64,000 nucleotides of DNA. Origin: Planococcus soli. GTDB lineage: Bacteria > Bacillota > Bacilli > Bacillales_A > Planococcaceae. This document shows positions 33,784-44,610 of the stretch, piece by piece. The stretch is taken from positions 62,001 to 126,000 of the forward strand of contig NZ_WXYN01000007.1 in assembly GCF_016881065.1 (NCBI RefSeq). Reading direction: 5' to 3'. Made by a program: the position numbers and the translations under genes. The notes beneath the pieces were generated by a model. The model made no database searches. It saw nothing but the letters and a program-made list of their open reading frames with translations, and had not been told where the DNA came from. Each line of letters starts with the position of its first letter. Positions within the stretch are counted from its first letter, which is position 1.

Positions 33784-36171
33784 CTAATACAAACTGGGAA
33801 TTTTCGTTAAATGCCAGACATCGTCTGAATACTGCTGGATGGTGCGATCGCTTGAAAAATATCCGGAAGCTGCGATGTTTTTGACACACATTTCAGCCCA
33901 TTTTTCAGGATGCGCATAAGCGTTTAAAATCTGTTCATGCGCTTTTGAATAACTGCGAATATCTTTTAATACAAAATAAGGATCGCCGTCCCCCAACAAT
34001 TGTTCCACGATAAAATCGACATTTGTTTTGCCTTCTGTCCATTCCCCTTTGATCAGTTCTTCCATCAATTGTGCAATTTCCGGGTCCGAATCAATTATGC
34101 TCTTCGGATTGTAGGATTTTTCCTTTTCGTGTTGCATAACTTGCTCGGCAAGCATGCCAAAAACAAAAGCATTCTCTTCGCCGACCTGTTCAAATATTTC
34201 GACATTCGCACCATCAAAAGTGCCAATTGTCAGTGCACCATTCATCATCAGCTTCATATTGCCTGTTCCTGAAGCTTCTTTGGATGCCGTTGATATTTGT
34301 TCACTGACATCTGCCGCTGGAATCATGTATTCCCCCTGTGTCACGTTGTAGTTTTCAACAAAAACAACATGAAGGTGTTTTCTTGCTAGAGGGTCATTGT
34401 TCACTTTTGCTGCTACTGTATTGATCATTTTGATGACTTGTTTAGCAAAATGGTAGCTGGGAGCCGCTTTTCCACCGAAAAAGAAAGTTCGCGGATATGG
34501 CCGATACGTCGGATCCCGTTTAATCCGATCGTACAGCATCTGAATGTGAAGTATATTCATCAACTGGCGCTTATAACCATGGAACCTTTTGATGTGAATA
34601 TCAAAAATTGAATCCTGATCCACGATGACATTTTGGTTTCTTTGGAGATGATGGATCAACTGCTCTTTTTTCAAGCTCTTGATCGCTTGGAAATCCTGAA
34701 GAAATGAATGGTTTTGCGAAAAGTAATGCAACTCGCTCAAGCGTTCAGGTTCTTTAACCCATTGCGGCCCAATCGTATCCGTAATCAGCCCGGACAACTC
34801 ATGGTTAGCTTTTAGCAACCACCGGCGATGGGCAATGCCATTAGTCTTGTTATGGAACTTATTCGGAAATTGTTCACTCAATTCTTTCATTTCACGTTTT
34901 TTTAAAATCTCGGTGTGCAATTTTGCAACGCCGTTCACTTTATAGCTTCCTACTACCGCCAGCACCGCCATCTTAATGACGCCATTTTCGATAATGGATA
35001 GTTTATGAAGGGCTTCATCATCCAGTTCCTGCTCCTGCAGGCTTTCTTTAAAGCGCCGATCGATTTCTTCAATGACCATATAAATTCTTGGAAGCAAAGT
35101 TTGGATCAGCCGACTGTCCCATTTCTCCATTGCCTCTTCCAGGATCGTATGATTTGTATAGGAAATAGTGCGGGTAGTGATATCCCAGGCTTGATCCCAG
35201 CTCAAGGCATGATGATCCATCAACAAGCGCATCAATTCCGGAACTGCTAGAGCGGGGTGCGTGTCATTGATTTGGATGGCAACATTTTCAGGAAGTTCCT
35301 CTATAGAGAAGCTGCCCTCATTCAAAATAGTTTGAAGTGATGCACTGCATAGGAAATATTGCTGTTTCAGGCGCAGAATTTTTCCGGCTTCCAAGGAATC
35401 ATCCGGGTAAAGCCGATCAGTGATTTTAGCAGTATCGTGCTCATAGACCGCATAATCTTTATGGCCGGGTAACGGACGATCAGAAACTTCCGCCTGCCAC
35501 AATCGCAGGGTGTTGACCGTACCGCCGTTTGCCCCTACAACCGGCATATCATAAGGAACTGCTTTGACCCATTCTGGTTTTTCCACTTTGACTTTAAGCC
35601 CATCCATCCCCATGACCAATTGGACCTCTCCGTAATATGGAACCTCTACCACCAGATCCTCGCGGCGAACGTCTACATTGTGTTTTTGTTGGATCCACTG
35701 GGTCGGCTGTTCTGTCTGGTAGCCATTCACAAAATGCTGCGTGAACAAACCGCCTTTGTATCTGAGGCCGTAGCCGTTTCCAGGCAAGCCCAAAGAAGCT
35801 AAAGAATCCACAAAGCAAGCCGCCAACCTTCCCAGACCGCCATTTCCAAGACCTGGTTCTGTTTCCAGCTCTTCTATCTCAGATAGTTGAAGACCCAATT
35901 CATCAAGCCCTTCTTTTACGGTATCATAAAAGTTTAAATTGATGAGGTTTTGTCCTAGAACACGTCCAATCAGAAATTCAATAGAGAAATAATACAATTG
36001 CTTTTCGTTATTATCTTTATATAATTGGCTTGTCCGATTCCAACGGTCCTGTATCCACTCCTGGGTCATTTCCCAAAGGGTTTCATAGGCCAGTTCTGCA
36101 GTTTTCCCCATTCCCTTTTGTTCCATTCGAGTGACAAAGCTTTTCTTAAACTCTTCTTTGGAAGAAAACAT
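33784..36171 (-). CDS. glgP: Glycogen phosphorylase
   Basis: This 795-residue PLP enzyme of the GT35 family releases glucose-1-phosphate from glycogen. The PLP lysine motif EASGTGNMKLMMNGA is present, as are the N-terminal WNRTSQLYKDN region and GNGGLGRLAACF. I prefer ATG at 36171, 10 nt after AAAGGGG; the GTG at 36180 is too close. It is the last glg gene and follows glgA by 15 nt. Confidence 0.96.
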   Translation of the reverse strand: MFSSKEEFKKSFVTRMEQKGMGKTAELAYETLWEMTQEWIQDRWNRTSQLYKDNNEKQLYYFSIEFLIGRVLGQNLINLNFYDTVKEGLDELGLQLSEIEELETEPGLGNGGLGRLAACFVDSLASLGLPGNGYGLRYKGGLFTQHFVNGYQTEQPTQWIQQKHNVDVRREDLVVEVPYYGEVQLVMGMDGLKVKVEKPEWVKAVPYDMPVVGANGGTVNTLRLWQAEVSDRPLPGHKDYAVYEHDTAKITDRLYPDDSLEAGKILRLKQQYFLCSASLQTILNEGSFSIEELPENVAIQINDTHPALAVPELMRLLMDHHALSWDQAWDITTRTISYTNHTILEEAMEKWDSRLIQTLLPRIYMVIEEIDRRFKESLQEQELDDEALHKLSIIENGVIKMAVLAVVGSYKVNGVAKLHTEILKKREMKELSEQFPNKFHNKTNGIAHRRWLLKANHELSGLITDTIGPQWVKEPERLSELHYFSQNHSFLQDFQAIKSLKKEQLIHHLQRNQNVIVDQDSIFDIHIKRFHGYKRQLMNILHIQMLYDRIKRDPTYRPYPRTFFFGGKAAPSYHFAKQVIKMINTVAAKVNNDPLARKHLHVVFVENYNVTQGEYMIPAADVSEQISTASKEASGTGNMKLMMNGALTIGTFDGANVEIFEQVGEENAFVFGMLAEQVMQHEKEKSYNPKSIIDSDPEIAQLMEELIKGEWTEGKTNVDFIVEQLLGDGDPYFVLKDIRSYSKAHEQILNAYAHPEKWAEMCVKNIAASGYFSSDRTIQQYSDDVWHLTKIPSLY

Positions 36172-36186
36172 TATTGACACACCCCT

Positions 36187-37614
36187 TTAGATTATCCTTT
36201 CATAGAGTTTAGCGTATTCTCCCGCAGAGCGCGACCAGGAATAATCACCTTTCATGCCGTTTGTCTTAACGGCTTCCCAATGCTCTGGCTGCTGATAAAA
36301 AGCCAGGGCTCGTGCGAGTGCCAGACCAAATGGTTGGCTTTGTGAAAAATCGCTTAAAAAACCATTTCCGGCCTTTAGCTGTTCGTCGTATTCTACTACG
36401 GTGTCTTTCAAGCCGCCTGTTTTATTGGCTACCGGTACCGTTCCATAACGCATCGAAATCAGCTGGCTGAGGCCACACGGCTCAAAGTGGGAAGGCATCA
36501 GGAAGATGTCTGCTCCTGCATACAGGAGATGGGCGAACGCCTCATCGAAGCCCACATGGATATAGACTTTATCTGGAAAATCAGCTGCCAGCTTCCGGAA
36601 AAACTGTTCATACTGGTCTTCTCCAGAACCCAGCAAGACAAACTGAAGATCCTCTTCTGCCAATAATATCGGAAGCACCTCCTCCAAAACGTCAATCCCT
36701 TTTTGCCCTGACAGTCTGGAAATCATCGTCAGCAGCGGGACATCCCCGCGCTCCGGTAGTCCAGCTCGTCTTTGGATTGCCCGCTTATTGACCAGTTTGC
36801 CTTCCATGCTCATCGCATCAAACTCGTGTTCAATGGACAGGTCCGTCGCAGGATTATAAACTTCGGTGTCAATGCCATTTAAAATGCCAACCAGGTCCTG
36901 CTGTCTTTCCTGCAGGAAGCTGTTCAGCTTTTCCCCATAAAAGTCCGTTAAGATTTCATCTCGATAAGTGGGACTGACAGTCGTCACTTTGTCCACATAG
37001 GATATCCCAGTTTTTAATGAGTTAAAGCTGCCGCGCCACTCCACAATGCCATCGTCATAATAACGTGCAGCCATTTCAAAATCTTCAAGGAAAACATCTT
37101 TTGAGAATTTCCCTTGAAATTGCAAATTATGAATGGTCAAGACAGTTTTCATCGAACGAATGGACGTATACCGTTCATCTTCCTTCAGTAGAAACGGAAC
37201 CATGGCCGTATGCCAATCGTGCACATGAAGCAGATCTGCCCGCTTTTTCTGGTGCAGGACGATTTCCAGCACCGCACGATTGAAAAAAGCATATCGCTCC
37301 GAATCATCTGCCTGACCATAAATTTGATCTCTCTGGAAGTATTTGTCGTTTTCCACAAACAGGAACTTCACACCCGCGTGCTCATATTCAAAAACGCCGA
37401 AAGTTTCCGGCAGCCCTTTAAAATCGAACTCCAATGACTCTTTCCGGACAAATTCAGATGCATATTCTTCTGAAATTAAACTGTATTTGGGTACGATGAC
37501 ATTGACTTCATGGCCTAATCTGCTGAGCTCTTTCGGCAACGCACCTATTACATCTGCCAGTCCTCCGGCTTTTGCAAAAGGCGCACATTCTGCTGCTGCC
37601 ATAATGATTTTCAT
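36187..37614 (-). CDS. glgA: Glycogen synthase (ADP-glucose dependent)
   Basis: This 475-residue GT5 glycosyltransferase has the N-terminal ADP-glucose motif KAGGLADV (Lys15) and a C-terminal nucleotide-sugar domain with PSHFEPCGLSQL, whose glutamate is catalytic. It extends alpha-1,4-glucan from ADP-glucose made by GlgC/GlgD. Its ATG overlaps the glgD stop by 4 nt (ATGA), showing translational coupling. Confidence 0.96.
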   Translation of the reverse strand: MKIIMAAAECAPFAKAGGLADVIGALPKELSRLGHEVNVIVPKYSLISEEYASEFVRKESLEFDFKGLPETFGVFEYEHAGVKFLFVENDKYFQRDQIYGQADDSERYAFFNRAVLEIVLHQKKRADLLHVHDWHTAMVPFLLKEDERYTSIRSMKTVLTIHNLQFQGKFSKDVFLEDFEMAARYYDDGIVEWRGSFNSLKTGISYVDKVTTVSPTYRDEILTDFYGEKLNSFLQERQQDLVGILNGIDTEVYNPATDLSIEHEFDAMSMEGKLVNKRAIQRRAGLPERGDVPLLTMISRLSGQKGIDVLEEVLPILLAEEDLQFVLLGSGEDQYEQFFRKLAADFPDKVYIHVGFDEAFAHLLYAGADIFLMPSHFEPCGLSQLISMRYGTVPVANKTGGLKDTVVEYDEQLKAGNGFLSDFSQSQPFGLALARALAFYQQPEHWEAVKTNGMKGDYSWSRSAGEYAKLYERII

Positions 37615-38633
37615 CGCATGTCCTCCTTAGTGACCTTTTCCCCTTTGCGCAAGACAATCGGCTGTTCAGGTGTCCCATGCAAAACCACCCCTTCACCGAT
37701 GTAGACGTCTTTATCTGCAATGACATAAGACAAGTCGCAATTTTCTTCAATAACGCATTTTTGCATGATGATGCATTTCTCGACACGTGCACTTTTTTTA
37801 ATATAAACGGCACGGCTGATGATGCTGTCAGCCACTTGCCCCATGATCGTACTGCCATTTGCGACGAGGGCGCGTTCGACGTGGCAACCGCTTACGTATC
37901 GTGTCGGCGGCTCATCCTTCACCTTTGTATAAATCGGACGGTCAGCCAGAAACAGCTGTTTCCGATTTTCTTCATCCAGCAAAGCCAATGATGCCTGAAA
38001 GTAACTTTGAACAGAATCGATAATGGCAAAATACCCTTCATATTCATATTCGTTGAATTTATATGGACTCTTCTTTAAATTCACCACATCTTCGACGCTT
38101 ACCACTTTTTTGTCCCTGTGAGTGCGGATCAATTCAATCAGCAGATCTTTGGACAAAATATAGGTTTTTAAGGAAGCACCTCCACTTACCGCTTCAGTGA
38201 TATCTGCTCCTGATCGGATATGCTGATCCAGCATGTCTTTGAAATCCAATTGGCTTACAATGAAGCTATTGATGACAACAGCATGCGGCTGAATGCTTTT
38301 CGTGAAAAACTGCATATGCTCTTCCAAAGCCGCAAATGCCCCAACACTCGATAATCCGCCATCACGCTGTGTAACTGGAAGGAAAAAAAGGCCATTTTTT
38401 CTTCTGTCCAAATCCCAGCTCTTGCCTACACCAATGTGATCCAGCAATGAAGCAAAGGGGTAGGTAGGGAAGACACCTACCGTATTAACACCGGAATTCA
38501 CAAGATTCGATAAAGGAAAGTCGATTAACCGATAACGCCCCGCAAATGGCACAGAAGAAACGGTCCGTTGCATTGTCAGATCCTGCAGTCCTTCTTTTTT
38601 AACAGAGGCGTCTACTACTGCCATTAAATTCAT
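37611..38633 (-). CDS. glgD: Glucose-1-phosphate adenylyltransferase, regulatory subunit
   Basis: This 340-residue GlgC paralogue retains the sugar-nucleotidyltransferase fold ([11 protein letters not shown]) and a C-terminal left-handed helix domain. It lacks the GGxGxRL nucleotide signature, as expected for GlgD, which modulates GlgC. The ATG at 38633 overlaps the glgC stop as ATGA and has GAAGGAG upstream; an ATG 21 nt earlier lies inside glgC without a site. Confidence 0.94.
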   Translation of the reverse strand: MNLMAVVDASVKKEGLQDLTMQRTVSSVPFAGRYRLIDFPLSNLVNSGVNTVGVFPTYPFASLLDHIGVGKSWDLDRRKNGLFFLPVTQRDGGLSSVGAFAALEEHMQFFTKSIQPHAVVINSFIVSQLDFKDMLDQHIRSGADITEAVSGGASLKTYILSKDLLIELIRTHRDKKVVSVEDVVNLKKSPYKFNEYEYEGYFAIIDSVQSYFQASLALLDEENRKQLFLADRPIYTKVKDEPPTRYVSGCHVERALVANGSTIMGQVADSIISRAVYIKKSARVEKCIIMQKCVIEENCDLSYVIADKDVYIGEGVVLHGTPEQPIVLRKGEKVTKEDMR

Positions 38634-39781
38634 TTTCCGCCACGCTCCTTCCATTCATCCAACTGCTCTTGCGTCAACAAAACCACTTCATCCTTCTGGT
38701 TCAATACTTCAAACCCTTCCGGCACATCAAGACGCGGCGGCACAATCGCACGGTGAAGTTTAACGTTTTTACCGATTGTTACTCCGCTCATGATCACACT
38801 TTCCGAAACCGAGGCGCCTTCTTCAATCTTCACTTTTTGAAAAATAACAGATTTTGAAACGTCACCAGAAATGACACACCCTTCATTTACCATGGATCCC
38901 TGAACATTCCCGGTTTCATTGATGACTTGGGGAGGAAGCTGCGGATTCGAAGAAAAAATACGCCAACCCGGGTCGTGCAGATTGAGGCCAGAATTCAAGT
39001 CCAGTAAATCCATATTGGCCTCCCATAGACTATCGACGGTTCCGACATCTTTCCAATATCCTTTGAACGGATAGGCAACCATTTTTTCGCCTTTTTGCAG
39101 CATGGCAGGTAAAATGTCTTTTCCAAAGTCATGGGAAGACTCTTCATCTACATTGTCCGTCTCCAAATACTCTTTCAATTTTTCCCATTTGAATACATAC
39201 ACACCCATGGAAGCCAAGTTGCTTTTCGGATTTTCCGGCTTTTCATCAAATTCCAACACATCCATCTCGTCGTTGACGTTAATGACCCCAAATCGGCTGG
39301 CTTCTTCCCACGGGACTTCCAGGACGGAAATTGTCACGTCAGCTTCATGCTCTTTATGGTAATCGACGAGTAATTCATAATCCATTTTATAAATATGATC
39401 CCCTGAAAGAATCAATACATACTCCGGATCACAGGATTGGAGAAAGCTGATGTTCTGATAAATGGCGCTGGCTGTTCCGGCGTACCATTTTATCCCATCA
39501 ATTTCCGCGTAGGGCGGGAGCATTGTGACTCCGCCGTTGTGGCGATCCAAATCCCACGGGGTTCCCAACCCGATATACTCGTGCAGAACATGCGGCTGGT
39601 ATTGCGTCAGCACACCGACAGTTTCGATGCCTGAGTTGGTGCAGTTGGATAACGGGAAATCAATGATGCGATATTTCCCCCCAAACGGAAGCGCAGGTTT
39701 GGCTATCGTATAAGTTAATGATTTCAATCGGCTTCCTTGTCCACCGGCCAACAGCATTGCGACTACTTTATCGTTCATCAT
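38630..39781 (-). CDS. glgC: Glucose-1-phosphate adenylyltransferase, catalytic subunit
   Basis: This 383-residue enzyme has the intact signature LAGGQGSRL near residues 11-19, the sugar-binding GTASAIYQN region and the C-terminal beta-helix. It makes ADP-glucose from ATP and glucose-1-phosphate, the committed step of glycogen synthesis. It overlaps glgB by 4 nt (ATGA) and glgD by 4 nt. Confidence 0.96.
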   Translation of the reverse strand: MMNDKVVAMLLAGGQGSRLKSLTYTIAKPALPFGGKYRIIDFPLSNCTNSGIETVGVLTQYQPHVLHEYIGLGTPWDLDRHNGGVTMLPPYAEIDGIKWYAGTASAIYQNISFLQSCDPEYVLILSGDHIYKMDYELLVDYHKEHEADVTISVLEVPWEEASRFGVINVNDEMDVLEFDEKPENPKSNLASMGVYVFKWEKLKEYLETDNVDEESSHDFGKDILPAMLQKGEKMVAYPFKGYWKDVGTVDSLWEANMDLLDLNSGLNLHDPGWRIFSSNPQLPPQVINETGNVQGSMVNEGCVISGDVSKSVIFQKVKIEEGASVSESVIMSGVTIGKNVKLHRAIVPPRLDVPEGFEVLNQKDEVVLLTQEQLDEWKERGGK

Positions 39782-41637
39782 GCTTCACTCCCATCTTGTT
39801 TTTGTTTCCATATGCTCATCGTAAATGCAGGTAAATCCATTTCTACGGAGTACGGAAGATCATCGTATGGATCATCAAAGGTTCCAATAACAGCCTTTGG
39901 GGCATCATTTCCTGATGTAAAGATTTTTTTATATTCCGTACTTTTTGGAACCCCCACCTTAAAATTCTCGTACCGGCGACTCGAAAAGTTGCAGACGACA
40001 ATGCATTCATCTTCTGGCATGAATCCTCTTCGAATAAAGGCAGCCACGCTTTGTTCATTGTTATCTGCATCGATCCAGGAAAAGCCATCCGGATGGTCGT
40101 CCAGTTCAAATAATGCTTTTTCTGTTTTGTAAAATCCCAGCAGATCTCTTGTATAATCAGCCATTTTCTTATGTTCTTCAGTTTCCAACGAAGCCCAATC
40201 CAACTCTGGTTTAAATTCCCATTCTTCGAAATGGCCAAACTCCTGACCCATAAACAGCAATTTCTTGCCGGGATGGGCAATCCAGAAACCGAGCAGCAGC
40301 CGCAATTGCAGAAAGCGTTCATCCAGCGTTCCAGGAAGTTTATTTAATAGGGAGCCTCTTCCATTTACGACTTCATCATGCGACAGCGCGAGAAGGTAGC
40401 GCTCCTCGTACTGGTATACGAGAGAAAAGTTCATCTTTTGGTGTGCTTCAGAGCGTTCGGATGGCTGTATTTCCATGTAATCCAGCGTGTCACGCATCCA
40501 CCCAAAGTTCCATTTATAGTGAAAACCGACACCCCCTTCAGAAACTTCGTGCGTCACTTTTGGGTAATGCCAGGCATCTTCGGCGATCAATAGCACTTCA
40601 GGGTAAAATTCTCTTAAACTATTTGTCAGTTTCCTCAGAAAATCAGTGCCTTCCTGATTATGCGGACGCTCTTCTCTGTTTGGGATGAACAATAAACAAA
40701 CCAATGCATCCATTCGGAAGCCGTCAAATTTAAATTCATTGAGCCAGTAATGCCCGCTCGATATTAAAAAGCTGACGACTTCTCCTCTTTGAATATCAAA
40801 ATTTAAGGTGCCCCAGTCAGGATTGGCCCCCCGTTCCTCCCGCTCATCCTCGTACAAGGGACTGCCATTAAAGAGAGCTAGCGCGTGTTCATCAACACAG
40901 AAATGTCCAGGAACCCAATCCAGAATCAATCCGATTTTATTCTCAGCGCATTGTGCGATAAAGTATTTTAAGTCATCAGCTGTTCCGTAGCGGCTGGTTG
41001 GCGCAAAATAACCGGTAGTCTGGTATCCCCAGGATTCATCCAGTGGATGCTCTGTGATGGGCAAGATTTCGATATGCGTAAAGCCCATGTCCAAGACGTA
41101 CGGAATCAGTTTTGAAGCCAATTCACGGTAGTTCAAAAATCCTCCCTCGGCATTGCGCTTCCATGTCCCGATATGTAATTCGTAAATTGCCATGGGTTTT
41201 TCACGGTGGTCATTATTTTGTATTTTCTTTTGCTGCAAAACTGTTTTCGACCATTTATGCTTGGAGGCTGCTGCTACCACCGATTTGGTACCCGGTCTCA
41301 ATTCGCCTTCAAACGCGTAGGGATCCGACTTCCGCAGCTTCTTGCCATCTCTTGTTTCGATGATATATTCATACGAATAGCCGGTAAGCTTCTGTGGAAT
41401 TTGTATGTCCCAGATTGTCTCATCGAGAGGATGCTGTTTCATTTGAAAAACTTCTTCTACCATACTTTCAGGACCCGTAAAAGCTACTTCTACATTTGCC
41501 ACATCCGGAACCCATATCGTAAACCTTGTTGTATCTGCAGCTGCATGTGCTCCAAAATATAGATAAGCGTCTTTCATCAAGCCCGCATGGAAAGCATCCA
41601 GCTGTTCCTGAGTAAGACGGCTTTGCAGGTCATTCAT
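39778..41637 (-). CDS. glgB: 1,4-alpha-glucan branching enzyme
   Basis: This 619-residue GH13 enzyme has an N-terminal CBM48-like domain, then the barrel with nucleophile Asp310 (DGFRMDAL), acid/base Glu353 (IAEDAWHYP) and the LSHDEVV transition-state aspartate. It introduces alpha-1,6 branches. It is the first gene of glgBCDAP and starts after a TTGGAGGTG site. Its promoter must lie in the 230-nt gap shared with the sco gene; I see no convincing consensus there. Confidence 0.95.
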   Translation of the reverse strand: MNDLQSRLTQEQLDAFHAGLMKDAYLYFGAHAAADTTRFTIWVPDVANVEVAFTGPESMVEEVFQMKQHPLDETIWDIQIPQKLTGYSYEYIIETRDGKKLRKSDPYAFEGELRPGTKSVVAAASKHKWSKTVLQQKKIQNNDHREKPMAIYELHIGTWKRNAEGGFLNYRELASKLIPYVLDMGFTHIEILPITEHPLDESWGYQTTGYFAPTSRYGTADDLKYFIAQCAENKIGLILDWVPGHFCVDEHALALFNGSPLYEDEREERGANPDWGTLNFDIQRGEVVSFLISSGHYWLNEFKFDGFRMDALVCLLFIPNREERPHNQEGTDFLRKLTNSLREFYPEVLLIAEDAWHYPKVTHEVSEGGVGFHYKWNFGWMRDTLDYMEIQPSERSEAHQKMNFSLVYQYEERYLLALSHDEVVNGRGSLLNKLPGTLDERFLQLRLLLGFWIAHPGKKLLFMGQEFGHFEEWEFKPELDWASLETEEHKKMADYTRDLLGFYKTEKALFELDDHPDGFSWIDADNNEQSVAAFIRRGFMPEDECIVVCNFSSRRYENFKVGVPKSTEYKKIFTSGNDAPKAVIGTFDDPYDDLPYSVEMDLPAFTMSIWKQKQDGSEA

Positions 41638-41868
41638 CTTGACACCTCCAAATTTTTTACAGTTCCGCGTCTTCTTTTAATTCTACATAAGTATTGTAAA
41701 TTCCTTGTTAAGAAAGATAATTGTTCAAAAAATTCGATAAATTGAAAATTCTGCTGTCTCTTCGTTCGAAATGTCTACACATTTCTTTCTTCTTATACCC
41801 TTGTTTGAAGGAAGAATATCCACTAGGCTTAGGAAGATAGCTATTATTTGAAAGAGAGGCTGAAATTT

Positions 41869-42447
41869 GTGCGAAAATATAGAGCACTGCTGCTGGCTGT
41901 TTTCTTCAGTATCTTTTTGGCCGCATGCAATCAGGGCATTGAAGATCCGCTCGAGTGGGAAATAGAAGAATTTACTTTTACCAACCAAAATAATGAAGAG
42001 TTCGGCTTGGCTGACCTGGAAGGCGAAGTTTGGCTTGCCGACTTTGTGTTCACCAATTGCACTACAGTCTGCCTGCCAATGATGGCCAATATGACCGACT
42101 TGCAGGCACAGTTGGCAGCTGAAGGACTGGATGTCCAGATTGTTTCCTTCAGTGTGGATCCCGCGTTTGATAAGCCTGAGATTCTAAAATCCTATGCTGA
42201 GAACTATGGCGCCGATTTATCTGCCTGGAATTTGCTGACTGGCTATACCCCCCAGGAAATAGATGAATTTGCCATGGAAAATTTCGAGACTTTAGCAAGA
42301 AAACCTGAAAATGACGACCAGGTTATTCATGGCACTTACTTTTATCTAGTCGATCAAGAAGGTGTCATCATGAAATCATATGACGGATTAAATCCACCGG
42401 TTGAAGAGATTTTAGCAGACGCAGAAATCCTGCTGACGGAGGAATAG
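41869..42447 (+). CDS. Sco1/SenC-type copper chaperone or thiol lipoprotein
   Basis: This 192-residue lipoprotein has lipobox LAAC (Cys20) and a thioredoxin-like fold. The Sco copper-site residues are intact: Cys64, Cys68 (CTTVC) and His154. Sco proteins deliver copper to, or reduce, the CuA site of cytochrome c oxidase outside the membrane; B. subtilis YpmQ is the model. GTG at 41869 is the likely start with GAGAGG upstream; a TTG at 41848 precedes that site. It is in an operon with 42451. Confidence 0.92.
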   Translation: MRKYRALLLAVFFSIFLAACNQGIEDPLEWEIEEFTFTNQNNEEFGLADLEGEVWLADFVFTNCTTVCLPMMANMTDLQAQLAAEGLDVQIVSFSVDPAFDKPEILKSYAENYGADLSAWNLLTGYTPQEIDEFAMENFETLARKPENDDQVIHGTYFYLVDQEGVIMKSYDGLNPPVEEILADAEILLTEE

Positions 42448-42450
42448 CAG

Positions 42451-42780
42451 ATGAAACAGAAAAAAATCTGGACGGTCGCCCTCCTGCTTGCTGCCGCCGC
42501 ATTGCTCCTCCTTTTTTTCATTCCACGTGAAAATGTTCCGGCTGATGAAAGCCGAGTCATCCTGGAACATTCCTTTAGGACGTATATAGCGCCTTCCTGC
42601 TTCGAACAGGCAGAAGCCACTAATTTCCTGGAAGAATCAACACTGGAGACAGCCAAAGAGCTCAACTATCCTCCACATTCTTCCTGTACCGAAAAAGCCT
42701 TTGAAGGCAATCGGGACAGTGGATTTATCCGGCTGATGAAAGAATTGGGCATTATGGAAAAAGAATCGACGGATTGGTAA
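42451..42780 (+). CDS. Membrane-anchored two-cysteine protein, partner of Sco
   Basis: This 109-residue protein has an N-terminal hydrophobic anchor (residues 7-24) and an exported acidic domain with two cysteines (Cys50 in APSCFEQ, Cys79 in HSSCTE) and nearby histidine. It starts 4 nt after the sco stop codon. I do not recognise the family. The cysteines and the coupling suggest a part in copper or thiol handling for cytochrome oxidase, which is inference. Confidence 0.78.
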   Translation: MKQKKIWTVALLLAAAALLLLFFIPRENVPADESRVILEHSFRTYIAPSCFEQAEATNFLEESTLETAKELNYPPHSSCTEKAFEGNRDSGFIRLMKELGIMEKESTDW

Positions 42781-42782
42781 CT

Positions 42783-42818
42783 AAAAAACAGCCCGAGAAT
42801 TTTTCTCGGGCTGTTTTT
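42783..42818. terminator. Bidirectional terminator, sco operon and lactonase
   Basis: AAAACAGCCCGAG and CTCGGGCTGTTTT form a 13-bp stem with a 7-nt loop, with A- and T-runs outside. Confidence 0.92.
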
Positions 42819-42829
42819 CGTTATTGCAT

Positions 42830-43870
42830 TTACTTTATGACTTTGACGCACACTGGAGCGGTGGTCTGTATGGTATTCTCAACCGCACAAGGAGCACCTG
42901 AACCGACGATCTTTAAAACAACAAGTGTGTGTGAGTTTTCATTCGCTACTACCATCCAGACATTGCCGGGGATTAAAGTAAAATGCCTCGGCCCTTCGCC
43001 TCCAGAACTGGTCAATCCGATATTTTCCAATGTACCATTCTCCTGAACCGCAAAAGATGCGATGCTGTCATGTCCGCGGTTTGATGCGTAAACAAACAGG
43101 CCATCGCTTGAAACAGTAATTTCTGCGCTGGTATTTTCTCCTGTGTAACTGTCAGGCACTAAAGGCAGCAGCTGCAAAAATTCCAATTGCCCATCTTGGC
43201 TGATTTTGTAGACCAACAGCGTGGAGTTAATTTCGTTTAAGGAATAGACTAAAGGTTTTTCTGGGTGAAAGCTTAAATGACGCGGACCTGCTCCCGCCTC
43301 TGTTTTCACTTTGTACTTCAGCGTTAATGTCCCGGTATTGGCATCCAGTTTATAGGTGGATATTGTATCTGTCCCCAAATCTGATACCAAAAACAAATTT
43401 TCCCCCGGAACTTGTATGACTGAATGCGGATGAGCAGCATCTTGCCGATCCAGATTCGGCCCGGAGCCTTCGTGCTTTACTGAAGCCGCTAGCTCCCCAA
43501 TCGCTCCATCAGCATGGAGCGGATAAACATTCACGGTCGCGCCTGAATATGTAACAGTGAGCAGCCATTGTCCCGTTTCATCGATGGTGACATGAGCCGG
43601 ATGGTCCCCGTTGGAAGATTGGCGGTTGATTTCCACTATTTTCCTGGCTGCCGGTTGGATCCAATAGCTGACAAGTTCGCCATTGCCCACTTCACTGGCA
43701 GCTACAAAACTTGTGCCGTTCGGATGAACAGCGATAAAAGATGGGCGTTCAATACCCGCTATGCCCATTAGCTCTGTTAATTCCCCCGTGGTGTCTTCAA
43801 ACTCCCAAAGTTTGATGCCCGGTTCTTTTTCTGATGAATACGATCCTGTCAGCAGGTAGCTGGATGCCAT
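42830..43870 (-). CDS. Lactonase family protein (6-phosphogluconolactonase-like, YkgB type)
   Basis: This 346-residue protein forms a seven-bladed beta-propeller of the lactonase family. Typical blocks are RPSFIAVHPNG, NGDHPAHVTID, AHPHSV and GPRHLSFHPEKP. B. subtilis YkgB is the pentose-phosphate 6-phosphogluconolactonase of this type. ATG at 43870 has a GGAGGAA site. It is monocistronic and divergent from aroK. Confidence 0.9.
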   Translation of the reverse strand: MASSYLLTGSYSSEKEPGIKLWEFEDTTGELTELMGIAGIERPSFIAVHPNGTSFVAASEVGNGELVSYWIQPAARKIVEINRQSSNGDHPAHVTIDETGQWLLTVTYSGATVNVYPLHADGAIGELAASVKHEGSGPNLDRQDAAHPHSVIQVPGENLFLVSDLGTDTISTYKLDANTGTLTLKYKVKTEAGAGPRHLSFHPEKPLVYSLNEINSTLLVYKISQDGQLEFLQLLPLVPDSYTGENTSAEITVSSDGLFVYASNRGHDSIASFAVQENGTLENIGLTSSGGEGPRHFTLIPGNVWMVVANENSHTLVVLKIVGSGAPCAVENTIQTTAPVCVKVIK

Positions 43871-44049
43871 CAAATTCCTCCTCGATTTCTAGTACAAAGC
43901 AAACTTCTCCACTTTTAGTGCGGGTATGGCACGGACGCAACTTCTTCGTCCAATTATAAAATTTTAAATTCCCGTGAATTTCCGGTGAAGATGAGTTAAA
44001 GTAAGCTATGAAACCTGACCAGTCTATTATACGAGAAAGAAGGTTGTCC

Positions 44050-44610
44050 ATGAGAAACTTCGGTTTATCCGTCCGCGAAAAAAGCATTGTGTGCATCGGC
44101 TTCATGGGAGTCGGAAAAACAACTGTTGGAAAACTGCTGGCCCAAAAACTGTATCGCAACTTCGTCGATATTGATGTGGAGATTGAGAAGGCATTTGCTA
44201 TGCCGATTTCACAAATATTCGAAATCTACGGGGAACAGGCCTTCCGTGCCAAAGAAAAAGAACTGATTGTGAAATACAGCCAACAGCCGCTGAACATCAT
44301 TTCTGTCGGCGGCGGTGCCTTTTTGCAAAAAGAAATACAGGACATCTGCATGGCCGACTGCATCGTCCTGTTTCTCGATATCTCATGGGAATCATGGAAA
44401 GACCGCATCCATATCCTCGTCGACAACCGCCCTCTTTTAAAAGGACGGTCTCTCGAAGACATGAAAACGCTGTTTCTTGAACGGCAAACGATTTATTCTT
44501 TAAATCATTCCAAGTTCCAGGTCGATAATTTCAAAGCGGAAGAAGCGGCTGATTACTTGGCTGATGCCTTGAAACTATCCTGGGAAATTCATGCACCCCA
44601 GCCAAAATAA
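44050..44610 (+). CDS. aroK: Shikimate kinase
   Basis: This 186-residue kinase has a Walker A loop GFMGVGKTT near 17-25, the shikimate-binding DIDVEIE and the VGGGAFL motif. A lid-type stretch with RPLLKG follows. It phosphorylates shikimate in the aromatic amino acid pathway. ATG at 44050 has a GAAGG site; a start 42 nt upstream has none. No other aro gene is nearby. Confidence 0.92.
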   Translation: MRNFGLSVREKSIVCIGFMGVGKTTVGKLLAQKLYRNFVDIDVEIEKAFAMPISQIFEIYGEQAFRAKEKELIVKYSQQPLNIISVGGGAFLQKEIQDICMADCIVLFLDISWESWKDRIHILVDNRPLLKGRSLEDMKTLFLERQTIYSLNHSKFQVDNFKAEEAADYLADALKLSWEIHAPQPK

